NCBI GenBank assembly: GCA_020051175.1
Contig: JAGVJJ010000048.1
Span: 1 to 64,000, forward strand
DNA: 64,000 bases
Source: Bacteroidia bacterium
Lineage (GTDB): Bacteria > Bacteroidota > Bacteroidia > 2-12-FULL-35-15
Reading direction: 5' to 3'
Translations under genes and position numbers: made by a program
Shown: positions 18,567 through 27,141 of the stretch, in pieces
Position numbering within the stretch: position 1 is the first letter of the stretch
Layout: every line of letters starts with the position of its first letter
Notes under the pieces: generated by a model
What the model was told of the DNA's origin: nothing
The model's input: only the letters and a program-made list of their open reading frames with translations
Database searches by the model: none

Positions 18567-19538
18567 ATGAAAAACAAATTCTCCAGACAAATGGCACTTG
18601 CAGCCATCGGAACAACTGTACTTGCTTTCACCGCCTGCAAAAAATCCCCATATCCAGGCTATGACCAGGCAGAAAATGGCGTGTATGCTAAGTTCTATAC
18701 CCAAGCAGAAAATGGTGTAAAACCCAAAGAAGGAGATGTTGTAAAGCTTACCCTGGTTTATAAAAACAGCAAAGATTCGGTAATATTTGATTCTCAAAAG
18801 AACAATCCTTCCGGCACACCATACATTGAGTTCCAGCTTACCAAATCTGCATTTAAAGGCAGTTTTGAAGATGCTTTGTCCCTTATGTCGGTAGGCGACA
18901 GCGCCAGCTTTAAAATAAACGCAGATTCACTTTACCTTCAAACATTCCGTTTAAAAGAAGTTCCTCCTTTTGTTGAAAAAGGGAGTATGCTGACGTTTGA
19001 GGCCAAACTTGAAAAAATAACAACCAAAGAAACGCTTGAGGAAGAACGCAGAAAGCGGATGGAGGAAAGAAAAGCCCTTACTGAATCACGTAAAGCTTTA
19101 GAGCCGGCTGAATTTGAAAAATACATTCAAAGCAACAATATAAAGGCCAAGCCAACTGCAAGCGGACTTTATTACATTGAAACACAAAAAGGCCACGGCC
19201 CAAAACCTAATAAAGGTGACGTTGTAAAAGTAAAATACACCGGCCGCCTGCTGGATGGTACTGTATTTGATACCAGCGAAGAATCAGTTGCAAAAGAAGA
19301 AGGTTTATACAATCCGGAAGAACAAAGACCATACAAGCCAATTGAGATCCCAATAGGTGTTGGACAGGTTATCCCAGGCTGGGATGAAGGTATTTCCATG
19401 ATGAGTGCCGGTTCAAAAGCAAAGCTTATCATCCCTTCTTCCATTGGTTACGGTGAGTCTGGCGGTGGCCCGATCCCCCCTTATTCTACCTTGGTTTTTG
19501 ATGTGGAACTGATAAGTTTTAAACCAGCAGCTAAATAA
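18567..19538 (+). CDS. FKBP-type peptidyl-prolyl isomerase lipoprotein (two domains)
   Basis: Lipobox FTAC; VKVKYTGRLLDGTVFDTS...GVGQVIPGWDEGISMMSAGSKAKLIIPSSIGYG. Confidence 0.92.
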   Translation: MKNKFSRQMALAAIGTTVLAFTACKKSPYPGYDQAENGVYAKFYTQAENGVKPKEGDVVKLTLVYKNSKDSVIFDSQKNNPSGTPYIEFQLTKSAFKGSFEDALSLMSVGDSASFKINADSLYLQTFRLKEVPPFVEKGSMLTFEAKLEKITTKETLEEERRKRMEERKALTESRKALEPAEFEKYIQSNNIKAKPTASGLYYIETQKGHGPKPNKGDVVKVKYTGRLLDGTVFDTSEESVAKEEGLYNPEEQRPYKPIEIPIGVGQVIPGWDEGISMMSAGSKAKLIIPSSIGYGESGGGPIPPYSTLVFDVELISFKPAAK

Positions 19539-19548
19539 AACCTGATTT

Positions 19549-20484
19549 ATGAAAAAACTGCTAATATTACTTTTGGCCTTAGTTGCCGTACCGTTAATGG
19601 CACAAAATACAAAAGGCTATAAAAAAACCAAGGACGGGCTGTATTATAGGCTTTATACCGAGGCTAAAGGGATTAAACCGAAAGAAGGCGACATTGTTAA
19701 ATTAAGCCTTTCTTATAAGAACAGTAAAGATTCTGTTATTTTTGATTCAAAGATAAACAGCCAGGATGGTACGCCATTTATTGAGTTTATGCTTACCGCC
19801 CCAAGCTTCAAAGGCAGTTTTGAAGATGCGTTGACACTGATGACCGAAGGCGACAGCGCCAGCTTCCTTATCAATGCAGACTCTGTTTTCCTGAAATCTT
19901 TTTTACTGCCCGAGCTGCCTTCCTATATTGCCAAAGGCAGTATGCTTACATTCAACACAAGGCTTGTAAAGGTTACATCTGCAGAAGCGTATGAACTGCA
20001 GCGGGTTGCCATGGAAGAAAAAGCTGCTGCTGAAGCTGAAGCCAACCGTGTAATGGAATCACAAGTGCTGGAGAAGTATGTTAAAGATCACAACATTCAG
20101 GTAAAACCCACTCCAAGCGGCCTTTATTATGTTGAGAGAGTAAAAGGCAGTGGAGCCGCACCTGGCAAAGGCAGCAAAGTAAAAGTAAATTATACCGGTC
20201 GTTTCCTTGACGGTACTATATTTGATACCAGCGATGAGGCTACAGCAAAAGCTGAAGGCGTTTACGATGCAAGAAGACCTTATGAGCCAATTGAGTTTAA
20301 TTTAGGCAAAGGCATGGTGATTCCCGGTTGGGAAGAAGGTATTGCACTAATGAGTGCCGGAACCAAAGCACAGTTTATATTGCCATCATCTATTGCTTAT
20401 GGCGCTGCAGGTGCAGGACCTATTGCCCCGTATTCAACACTTTTGTTTGATGTGGAGCTGGTAAGTTTTTCGCCTGCTGAATAA
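19549..20484 (+). CDS. FKBP-type peptidyl-prolyl isomerase, periplasmic (two domains)
   Basis: Signal peptide MKKLLILLLALVAVPLMAQ; VKVNYTGRFLDGTIFDTS...GMVIPGWEEGIALMSAGTKAQF. Confidence 0.92.
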   Translation: MKKLLILLLALVAVPLMAQNTKGYKKTKDGLYYRLYTEAKGIKPKEGDIVKLSLSYKNSKDSVIFDSKINSQDGTPFIEFMLTAPSFKGSFEDALTLMTEGDSASFLINADSVFLKSFLLPELPSYIAKGSMLTFNTRLVKVTSAEAYELQRVAMEEKAAAEAEANRVMESQVLEKYVKDHNIQVKPTPSGLYYVERVKGSGAAPGKGSKVKVNYTGRFLDGTIFDTSDEATAKAEGVYDARRPYEPIEFNLGKGMVIPGWEEGIALMSAGTKAQFILPSSIAYGAAGAGPIAPYSTLLFDVELVSFSPAE

Positions 20485-20509
20485 ATTAAGAATTCAAAAA
20501 AGTATACAG

Positions 20510-21730
20510 ATGAAAAAATTAGTGTTCGTTCTTCTTGCATTGGCCACGGGTATACTGAATGCCCAGCAAAAACCAACAAGCCAGAAAATTACAAACCCGC
20601 AAACCGTAAAAACTGCTTCGGGACTGGAGTATACCATTAAAGAAAAAGGCAATGGTAAAAAGCCTCTTGTTGGTGATAAAGTGGTGGTGCATTATACCGG
20701 CCGCTTAACAAACGATACTGTTTTCGACAGTTCGGTGAACAAAGGCAAGCCTTTTACTTTTAAGCTGGGCGTAGGTCAGGTAATCAAAGGATGGGACGAG
20801 GCTTTTCAGCTGTTGCAGGTGGGCGATAAAGCCACCATTAAGTTTGGATATGAGCTTGGATATGGCGAAAGAGGCGCTGGGGCCATCCCACCTAAAGCAA
20901 CCCTTATTTTTGATGTGGAACTGCTGGATGTGATTGAAGCACCCAGACAATGGGTAGCTACCGGCAAAGATACCGTTAAGCTTGCCGGAGGCGTAAAATA
21001 CTTGCTTATAAAAGGCAATAAAACCGGTGAGCAGGTTGTTGGCGATGCCAAAGTAACCTTGCATTACAGCGGCTTTTTTACCGATGGTAAACCTTTCGAC
21101 TCGTCTGTAGAGCGCGGACAGCCTTTCTCCGTTAAACTGGGTAAAGCAATGGTGCTAAAATCATTGGAAGATGTACTGGTTCACCTTCGCAAAGGAGAAA
21201 AAGCGAAAGTATTTATCCCTTATGATCTTGCGTATGGAGAAGCTGGGCACCCGCCTATTATTCCACCAAAATCAGATTTGATTTTTGATATTGAAGTATT
21301 GGATGTAATGCCTGCATTTGTACCGGAAAAATTCAATATCACGGGCAAGGAGCAAAAGACAACAGCATCAGGCTTAAAGTACTATGAAATATTAAAAAGA
21401 AACGATACACCGAAAGCCGCAGCTGGAAGTACTGTAAAAGTGCATTATTCGGGCTACCTGGCAGATGGCTCCATGTTCGACTCTTCGGTTGAGCGCGGCT
21501 TCCCACTGGAATTTAAACTGGGTGTAGGCCAGGTTATCCAGGGCTGGGATGAAGGCCTGTCGCTGATGCATGTTGGGGAAAAGTTCCGGCTTGTGATACC
21601 TTATTATTTAGCCTATGGCGAAGTAGGCCGTCCACCGTCAATCCCTGCAAAAGCAGAGCTTACTTTTGATGTGGAGCTAATGGAGGTAAATGGGGTGGGT
21701 GCCCCGGCAACGCCCAATACTGGTAAATAG
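20510..21730 (+). CDS. FKBP-type peptidyl-prolyl isomerase, periplasmic (three domains)
   Basis: Signal peptide; three FKBP domains each with V(H/L)HY(T/S)G...FDSSV...G, VIKGWDEAFQLLQVG / VLKSLEDVLVHLRKG / VIQGWDEGLSLMHVG. Confidence 0.93.
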   Translation: MKKLVFVLLALATGILNAQQKPTSQKITNPQTVKTASGLEYTIKEKGNGKKPLVGDKVVVHYTGRLTNDTVFDSSVNKGKPFTFKLGVGQVIKGWDEAFQLLQVGDKATIKFGYELGYGERGAGAIPPKATLIFDVELLDVIEAPRQWVATGKDTVKLAGGVKYLLIKGNKTGEQVVGDAKVTLHYSGFFTDGKPFDSSVERGQPFSVKLGKAMVLKSLEDVLVHLRKGEKAKVFIPYDLAYGEAGHPPIIPPKSDLIFDIEVLDVMPAFVPEKFNITGKEQKTTASGLKYYEILKRNDTPKAAAGSTVKVHYSGYLADGSMFDSSVERGFPLEFKLGVGQVIQGWDEGLSLMHVGEKFRLVIPYYLAYGEVGRPPSIPAKAELTFDVELMEVNGVGAPATPNTGK

Positions 21731-21740
21731 ATATTGAGCC

Positions 21741-21768
21741 GTCATTCCGACCGAAGCGTAGGAATCTT
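21741..21768. repeat. dispersed repeat GTCATTCCGACCGAAGCGTAGGAATCTT
   Basis: 27/28 identical to 35508-35535. Confidence 0.85.
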
Positions 21769-21796
21769 CTGACTGTAAAGACCGTATAATATTACC

Positions 21797-21877
21797 AAAT
21801 AAAAACGTCATTCCGTTTGAAACAACCTTTGGTTAACCAAACTTAAAGGTTGCCCTTCTGCAATGACGTTTTATTTT
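21797..21877. terminator. long bidirectional hairpin between convergent genes
   Basis: AAATAAAAACGTCATT...AATGACGTTTTATTT with inner CAACCTTT/AAAGGTTG arms. Confidence 0.75.
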
Positions 21878-21912
21878 TTAGTCTTCGGCAATAACAGGTT
21901 TGTACCTGTATC

Positions 21913-21939
21913 GACTTCTGACTTTTAACTTTTGACTCC
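21913..21939. repeat. heptad repeat CTTTTGA-type
   Basis: CTTCTGA CTTTTAA CTTTTGA CTCC, 7-nt period, just 3' of DUF4142 gene. Confidence 0.6.
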
Positions 21940-21951
21940 AGCACTTACATA

Positions 21952-22452
21952 CTAAGCCTTCTTCACCGCTTTACACGTTTCCTCCCACATTTCTTTATGC
22001 TGCTTAAGTGTAGGAAGTTTTGCTGCTGCCCAGCTTTTCAGATCACTATCCTTTCCTTTTTTGCTCTCTTTTTTGAACAGGCAGACAGCCTTTTTATGGT
22101 CTTTCACCATGCATTTGGAATAGTGCTTGTCAAAGTCTTTACCCTGAAGCTTAGCCATCTTATCATACTTTTTTTGTTGCTTTTCGGTCAAGGTAGTTGG
22201 TAACGCTATGTTCTTTTTTGCAGCCACTGTTTTAAGCTCTTCATTAGCTTTGGTATGGTCCTCCACCATCATGGCAGCATGTTTTTTTACATCAGCATTA
22301 GAAGCGTTGGCCATAGCAAGCTGTCCGAGCTTTACTTCAAGCATGCCGTCTTTGGCAGCGCATTTTGCAAATTTTTCGTCTTTTTTACTGACTGTTTGTG
22401 CCGACATTACTGCGGTACAGCCCACCAGCAATGCAATAAATAACTTTTTCAT
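21952..22452 (-). CDS. DUF4142 domain-containing protein
   Basis: Signal peptide; ...DGMLEVKLGQLAMANASNADVKKHAAMMVEDHTKANEELKTVAAKKNIALP. Confidence 0.88.
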   Translation of the reverse strand: MKKLFIALLVGCTAVMSAQTVSKKDEKFAKCAAKDGMLEVKLGQLAMANASNADVKKHAAMMVEDHTKANEELKTVAAKKNIALPTTLTEKQQKKYDKMAKLQGKDFDKHYSKCMVKDHKKAVCLFKKESKKGKDSDLKSWAAAKLPTLKQHKEMWEETCKAVKKA

Positions 22453-22680
22453 AAGTTTTGTTTTTATTTAGTTTTTTAAATTTTTTGTTCCTGTTATTTT
22501 AGATACTTAACGACAATAAAAAAGCATACCACAGCATACTGTGAGAACGATAAACGAAGAACAGTGCTTTGGCATGAGCAGCAAAGTCCTCAGAAGCGAA
22601 AAAAAATTCACAATACCGCAAGGCAAAAAAATTGAATTGCAGCAAGGATATACGGGCACATCACAAACAACCGGAACTTT

Positions 22681-23151
22681 ATGCATGCAGAGATAAACGC
22701 TTTTGTAAAAACACTTCAGCAGAAAAAACTTACACTGGCCCTGGCTGAAAGCGTTACCTGCGGCATGGCTACGCACAAACTCGCCACCTGTAAAGGAACA
22801 TCCGAAGTGCTGGCGGGTTCTGTTATCTGCTATACACCGGAAGTAAAGAAGAAACTACTGAAAGTACCAGCAGCCACTATTGATAAATGCACCTGCGAAA
22901 GTAAACAGGTTACCGAAATACTTTCCCGGAATCTGGCAAAGCTCATAAAAGCAGATATCCATGCGGCCATTACCGGACTTGCAGCCAAAGGCGGCAGCGA
23001 AACAAAGGAAAAACCTGTGGGGACTATTTTTTTCAGCGTCAGCTACAAAAACAAAACATACGGGTTCCGGAGACTTTTCAGAGGGTCGCCCCAGACAATC
23101 AAGGAAAAAGCCTGCCTGGAGCTCTACCGCTCCATATTAAAGGTTATCTGA
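22681..23151 (+). CDS. CinA C-terminal family protein (nicotinamide-nucleotide amidohydrolase)
   Basis: LALAESVTCGMATHKLATCKGTSEVLAGSVICYTPEVKKKLL...ITGLAAKGGSETKEKPVGTIFF. Confidence 0.88.
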   Translation: MHAEINAFVKTLQQKKLTLALAESVTCGMATHKLATCKGTSEVLAGSVICYTPEVKKKLLKVPAATIDKCTCESKQVTEILSRNLAKLIKADIHAAITGLAAKGGSETKEKPVGTIFFSVSYKNKTYGFRRLFRGSPQTIKEKACLELYRSILKVI

Positions 23152-23193
23152 TTGCATTTTAACCCTTACTTTTGTTTTACACCCGCTTCAAAT

Positions 23194-23752
23194 ATGCTAA
23201 AAACAAAGAAAGAAAAAACAGTATTTAAAGATCACATCACCATACAGGAAGCCTGGATTACAGATGGAAAAGACAAAGAATTTTCAAGGCTTTACATCAG
23301 GCGTGAAGATGCAGCAGTGGTGCTGATCGTAAATACCGATACCAATAAAGTGGTATTAACACGGCAGTTCCGCTGCGCTGTTGACTCTAAAATAAATGAG
23401 CGGATTCTCGAAATTGTTGCCGGCAAAGTGGATGGTGATGAAGAACCGATGCACACCGCCATAAGAGAATCTGAAGAAGAAGCTGGTTACAGGATAAAAC
23501 CCGAAAATATAAAGTTCATCCTTTCCTGCTTCACATCACCCGGCTACAGCTCTGAACGTTTCTTTTTTTTATTATGCCACTGTTACGAATGCCGATAAGG
23601 TTGCTAAGGGCGGTGGTTTAAAAGAAGAAAATGAATACATCGATATAGTTGAGCTGGATATTTCCGAGTTTAAGCAACTGGTTAAGGAACGAAAGCTACA
23701 AGACGCAAAAACATACCTTGCAGGGATGTTTCTGGATGAATATCTGGGATAG
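23194..23752 (+). CDS. NUDIX hydrolase with apparent frameshift in T8 tract near 23562-23570
   Basis: NUDIX box GKVDGDEEPMHTAIRESEEEAG; reading continues out of frame as YYATVTNADKVAKGGGLKEENEYIDIVELDISEFKQLVKE...MFLDEYLG*. Confidence 0.85.
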
Positions 23753-23755
23753 AAC

Positions 23756-23866
23756 GTTATTAGTTATTAGTTATTAGTTATTGGTGATTAGTGATTAATG
23801 ATTAATGATTAGTTAATGGGGTAGTATAACAGATAACTCAATAACTCAATAACTCAATAACCCCCA
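23756..23866. repeat. heptad (TTATTAG) and octad (AATAACTC) repeat arrays
   Basis: GTTATTAGTTATTAGTTATTAGTTATTGGTGATTAGTGATTAATGATTAATGATTAG ... AACTCAATAACTCAATAACTCAATAACC. Confidence 0.85.
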
Positions 23867-23976
23867 TAAACACATTTCAAGGAACTTTCGTAACTTGTTC
23901 CAGCTTTTGGCACAATATCTGTTGGTACATATACTTTTCAATGAATTAGCCGTTCTGCCAGCCTTAAATCCTGTTT

Positions 23977-26793
23977 ATGAGAAAGTTCCTCTGTCTTTTT
24001 TTTCTTTGTTTATTCCATTTTTCCTTTACAATTGCACAAAACCTTTCCGTAAGCGGACAACTTTATGACAAAGCCAACCAGCCAGTGCCATTTGCCAGCA
24101 TTGCAGTGCTTCGTCAGCCCGATTCAACTCTGGTAACCGGAACCACCAGTGATATGAACGGAAATTTTAAAATTGATAACCTGAGTTCAGCCCAATACAT
24201 TGTAAAAGTCAGTTTCCTTGGTTTTGAAGACAAGTTTCTTAACCTTTCCTTAAACGGAGCTTCGCAAAACCTTGGAAGCCTGTTCCTGGCTGAAAAAACT
24301 ACAAAGCTGAAAGAGGTAACCGTAGTAACCACTATGACCCCTGTATTGCAAAAAGGTGATACCACGCAAATAAATGCCGGGGCATTTAAAGTGAATAAAG
24401 ATGCCAGCACAGAGGATCTTGTAACCAAAATGCCGGGAATTACCATGCAGGACGGAAAAGTACAGGCCCAGGGCGAAAATGTGCAGAAAGTGCTGGTTGA
24501 CGGCAAAGAGTTCTTTGGAGACGATGCCGCTTCTGTACTTAAAAACCTGCCTGCCGAAGTAGTGGACAAAATTCAGGTATTCGATAAAAAGAGCGACCAA
24601 AGCCAGTTCAGTGGTTTTGACGATGGAAATTCAGCTAAAACATTAAATATTATTACTAAACCACAGTTCAGGAACGGCACTTTCGGGAGGGTTTCAGGAG
24701 GGTATGGTTATGATGACAAGTGGAAAGGTAGCATGAACCTTAACTTTTTTAAAGACAAAAGGCGCATCACCATTCTCGCCAATTCCAACAACATTAACGA
24801 ACAGAATTTTTCTACTGAAGACTTGCTGGGAGTTGTAAGCAGCTCGGGTGGCGGTGGAAACAGGGGCGGTGGTATGGGTGGCCGTCCGGGTGGCGGAATG
24901 GGAAGGCCCGGACAACAGGATGCATCCGGTAATTTTTTAGTGGACCAGAAAAATGGCATCACCACAACTCATTCATTTGGAGTGAATTATGCCGACCAAT
25001 GGAAAGATGTAACCTTCACCGGAAGTTATTTTATGAACTATGGGGATAATACCGCAGTGAGTAATTTGCTCCGACTGTATATCACCAGCAGAAGCGAAGG
25101 CCTCTCCTACCTCGAGAACAGCGACCGGGCCAGTACCAATATCAACCACAGGGCCAACTTTAAAATAGAGTGGAAAATAGATTCATTAAACTCCCTGTTG
25201 ATACAACCCAGGCTCTCTGTTCAGCAAAACGATGGTAAAAGCGCCCTTTTTGGAGAAAACAGCCAGTCCGGCAGCAAAATAAGCAGTACCGGCAATAATT
25301 ACAACTCAGATTTAGTGGGAGTAAACTATTCGCTACCAATACTTTACAGGCACTCTTTCAACAAGAAAGGAAGAACCATTTCCCTGAATTTTACACCCGG
25401 CTATAACCAAAACAAAGGCAATAGCGATTTAAGCACTACCACCAGCTATTTCCTGGATACACTTTTTACCGATTCCATAAACCAGGTAGCTGACCTGGAT
25501 GTACAAGGGCTTACATTTTCTACTAATGTAGTATACACAGAACCCTTAAGTACCAATGGACAGCTGATGTTTAGCTATGGAAATAATTTCAACAAAAGCG
25601 AATCCAATAAGGAAACGTACAACGTATCAGGGCTGGACAATATTTACCGCGCTTTTGACACCACGCTTTCCAACCGTTTCAACAGTCTTTACCAGTCGCA
25701 CTCATTTGGGGCCAGCTATCAGTACCAGAAGGAGAAGCTGAATTTAACCGCTGGCCTCTCATACCAGTATGCCGAACTCACTGCGGAGCAGTTTTTCCCT
25801 TACGCTTTCACACTTTACAAACCCTTTAGCAGCCTGCTGCCCAATGCGAGAATGGTTTATAAGTTTTCTCCAAAACAAATCCTTCGTATGTTTTACCGCA
25901 GCAGCAACAACCCACCATCGGTGAACCAGCTTCAGAATGTTATCAATAACAGCAACCCATTACAGCTCACTACCGGTAACCCCGACCTGAAGCAGGACTG
26001 GCAAAATTCCGTGAATATGCACTATTCGGCTTCCAATACCGAAAAATCAACATCCCTGTTTGTGTTATTGGGTGGTACTTACACTCAAAATTACATTGTA
26101 AACAGCACCTTTATTGCTTCGGCTGATACGGTGGTTGCACCCGGAATTATTCTTACCAGCGGCTCACAGCTTTCAAAGCCTGTAAACCAGGATGGTTATT
26201 TCAGTGTTCGCTCGTTTAACAATTACAGCTTCCCGCTTTCTAAAATAAAATCCAATTTAAACATCAATGTTGGCGGCACCTATTCCAGGACACCGGGAGT
26301 GGTGAACGACAGGCTTACGTATACATCCAATTCCAATGTAGGCTTAGGACTTACATTGAGCAGCAATATCAGTGAACTGGTTGATTTTACGCTATCTTCC
26401 AACACAACGTACAACAACACAGTAAATACCCTGCAAAGCAGCCTGAACACCACGTATTACAACCAAAGCTCAAAATTCAAAATACAGGTGATCCCATGGA
26501 AAGCCCTGGTGCTGCAAACGGAGCTGAACCACCAGCACAATACAGGACTTTCGCAGAATTATAACCAGGACTTTTTACTTTGGAATGCCGCCATCGGGTA
26601 TAAATTCCTGAAAAACAAGCAGGGCGAGCTTCGACTGAGCGTATTTGACATTTTAAAACAAAACAACAGCATCAAACGAAACACCACAGAAACCTATTAC
26701 GAAGACGTGCAAACCAACGTGCTGCAGCAATACTTCATGCTTACTTTTACTTATAATATAAAGAAGTTTAAGGAAAGTAAAGGGAGAGAATAG
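23977..26793 (+). CDS. outer membrane beta-barrel / TonB receptor-like protein with carboxypeptidase-regulatory-like N-term (OMP_b-brl_3 type)
   Basis: SVSGQLYDKANQPVPFASIAVLRQPDS...; plug-like VTKMPGITMQDGKVQAQGENVQKVLVDGKEFFGDDAASVLKNLPAEVVDKIQVF; Gly-rich insert. Confidence 0.9.
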   Translation: MRKFLCLFFLCLFHFSFTIAQNLSVSGQLYDKANQPVPFASIAVLRQPDSTLVTGTTSDMNGNFKIDNLSSAQYIVKVSFLGFEDKFLNLSLNGASQNLGSLFLAEKTTKLKEVTVVTTMTPVLQKGDTTQINAGAFKVNKDASTEDLVTKMPGITMQDGKVQAQGENVQKVLVDGKEFFGDDAASVLKNLPAEVVDKIQVFDKKSDQSQFSGFDDGNSAKTLNIITKPQFRNGTFGRVSGGYGYDDKWKGSMNLNFFKDKRRITILANSNNINEQNFSTEDLLGVVSSSGGGGNRGGGMGGRPGGGMGRPGQQDASGNFLVDQKNGITTTHSFGVNYADQWKDVTFTGSYFMNYGDNTAVSNLLRLYITSRSEGLSYLENSDRASTNINHRANFKIEWKIDSLNSLLIQPRLSVQQNDGKSALFGENSQSGSKISSTGNNYNSDLVGVNYSLPILYRHSFNKKGRTISLNFTPGYNQNKGNSDLSTTTSYFLDTLFTDSINQVADLDVQGLTFSTNVVYTEPLSTNGQLMFSYGNNFNKSESNKETYNVSGLDNIYRAFDTTLSNRFNSLYQSHSFGASYQYQKEKLNLTAGLSYQYAELTAEQFFPYAFTLYKPFSSLLPNARMVYKFSPKQILRMFYRSSNNPPSVNQLQNVINNSNPLQLTTGNPDLKQDWQNSVNMHYSASNTEKSTSLFVLLGGTYTQNYIVNSTFIASADTVVAPGIILTSGSQLSKPVNQDGYFSVRSFNNYSFPLSKIKSNLNINVGGTYSRTPGVVNDRLTYTSNSNVGLGLTLSSNISELVDFTLSSNTTYNNTVNTLQSSLNTTYYNQSSKFKIQVIPWKALVLQTELNHQHNTGLSQNYNQDFLLWNAAIGYKFLKNKQGELRLSVFDILKQNNSIKRNTTETYYEDVQTNVLQQYFMLTFTYNIKKFKESKGRE

Positions 26794-26796
26794 CTT

Positions 26797-26840
26797 TTTG
26801 CGGTGAAAAAAGCAGACATTCACCGCAAATTTGCGGTGAA
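26797..26840. terminator. three-arm alternating hairpin downstream of OMP gene
   Basis: TTTGCGGTGAA (26797) / TTCACCGCAAA (26819) / TTTGCGGTGAA (26830); 26819-26840 is a perfect 22-bp palindrome. Confidence 0.6.
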
Positions 26841-27141
26841 TAATGTGAGGAAAAATTCATTCAGAACGGATAAACCATTTCCTTTATTACCTGGCTTACA
26901 AGCGGTTAAAATTCTGCCAGTAGTTAGCGTTCGTAACATACGAAATGCTTGGTTCGAACCGGATATAGCCAATCTAAATCTTCCAAAGGACTTATACTAT
27001 TTTAAACACCAAAATGAGCAATACGTTTTTTATTGAAAAAGTGGTTTACCAATAGTCATAAACATTTTTTGAACAACCGTTCAAATTCATCCAAAAAGAA
27101 CTATCTTCGCGCAAAATTTAATCACTTAAACTATATTAATA

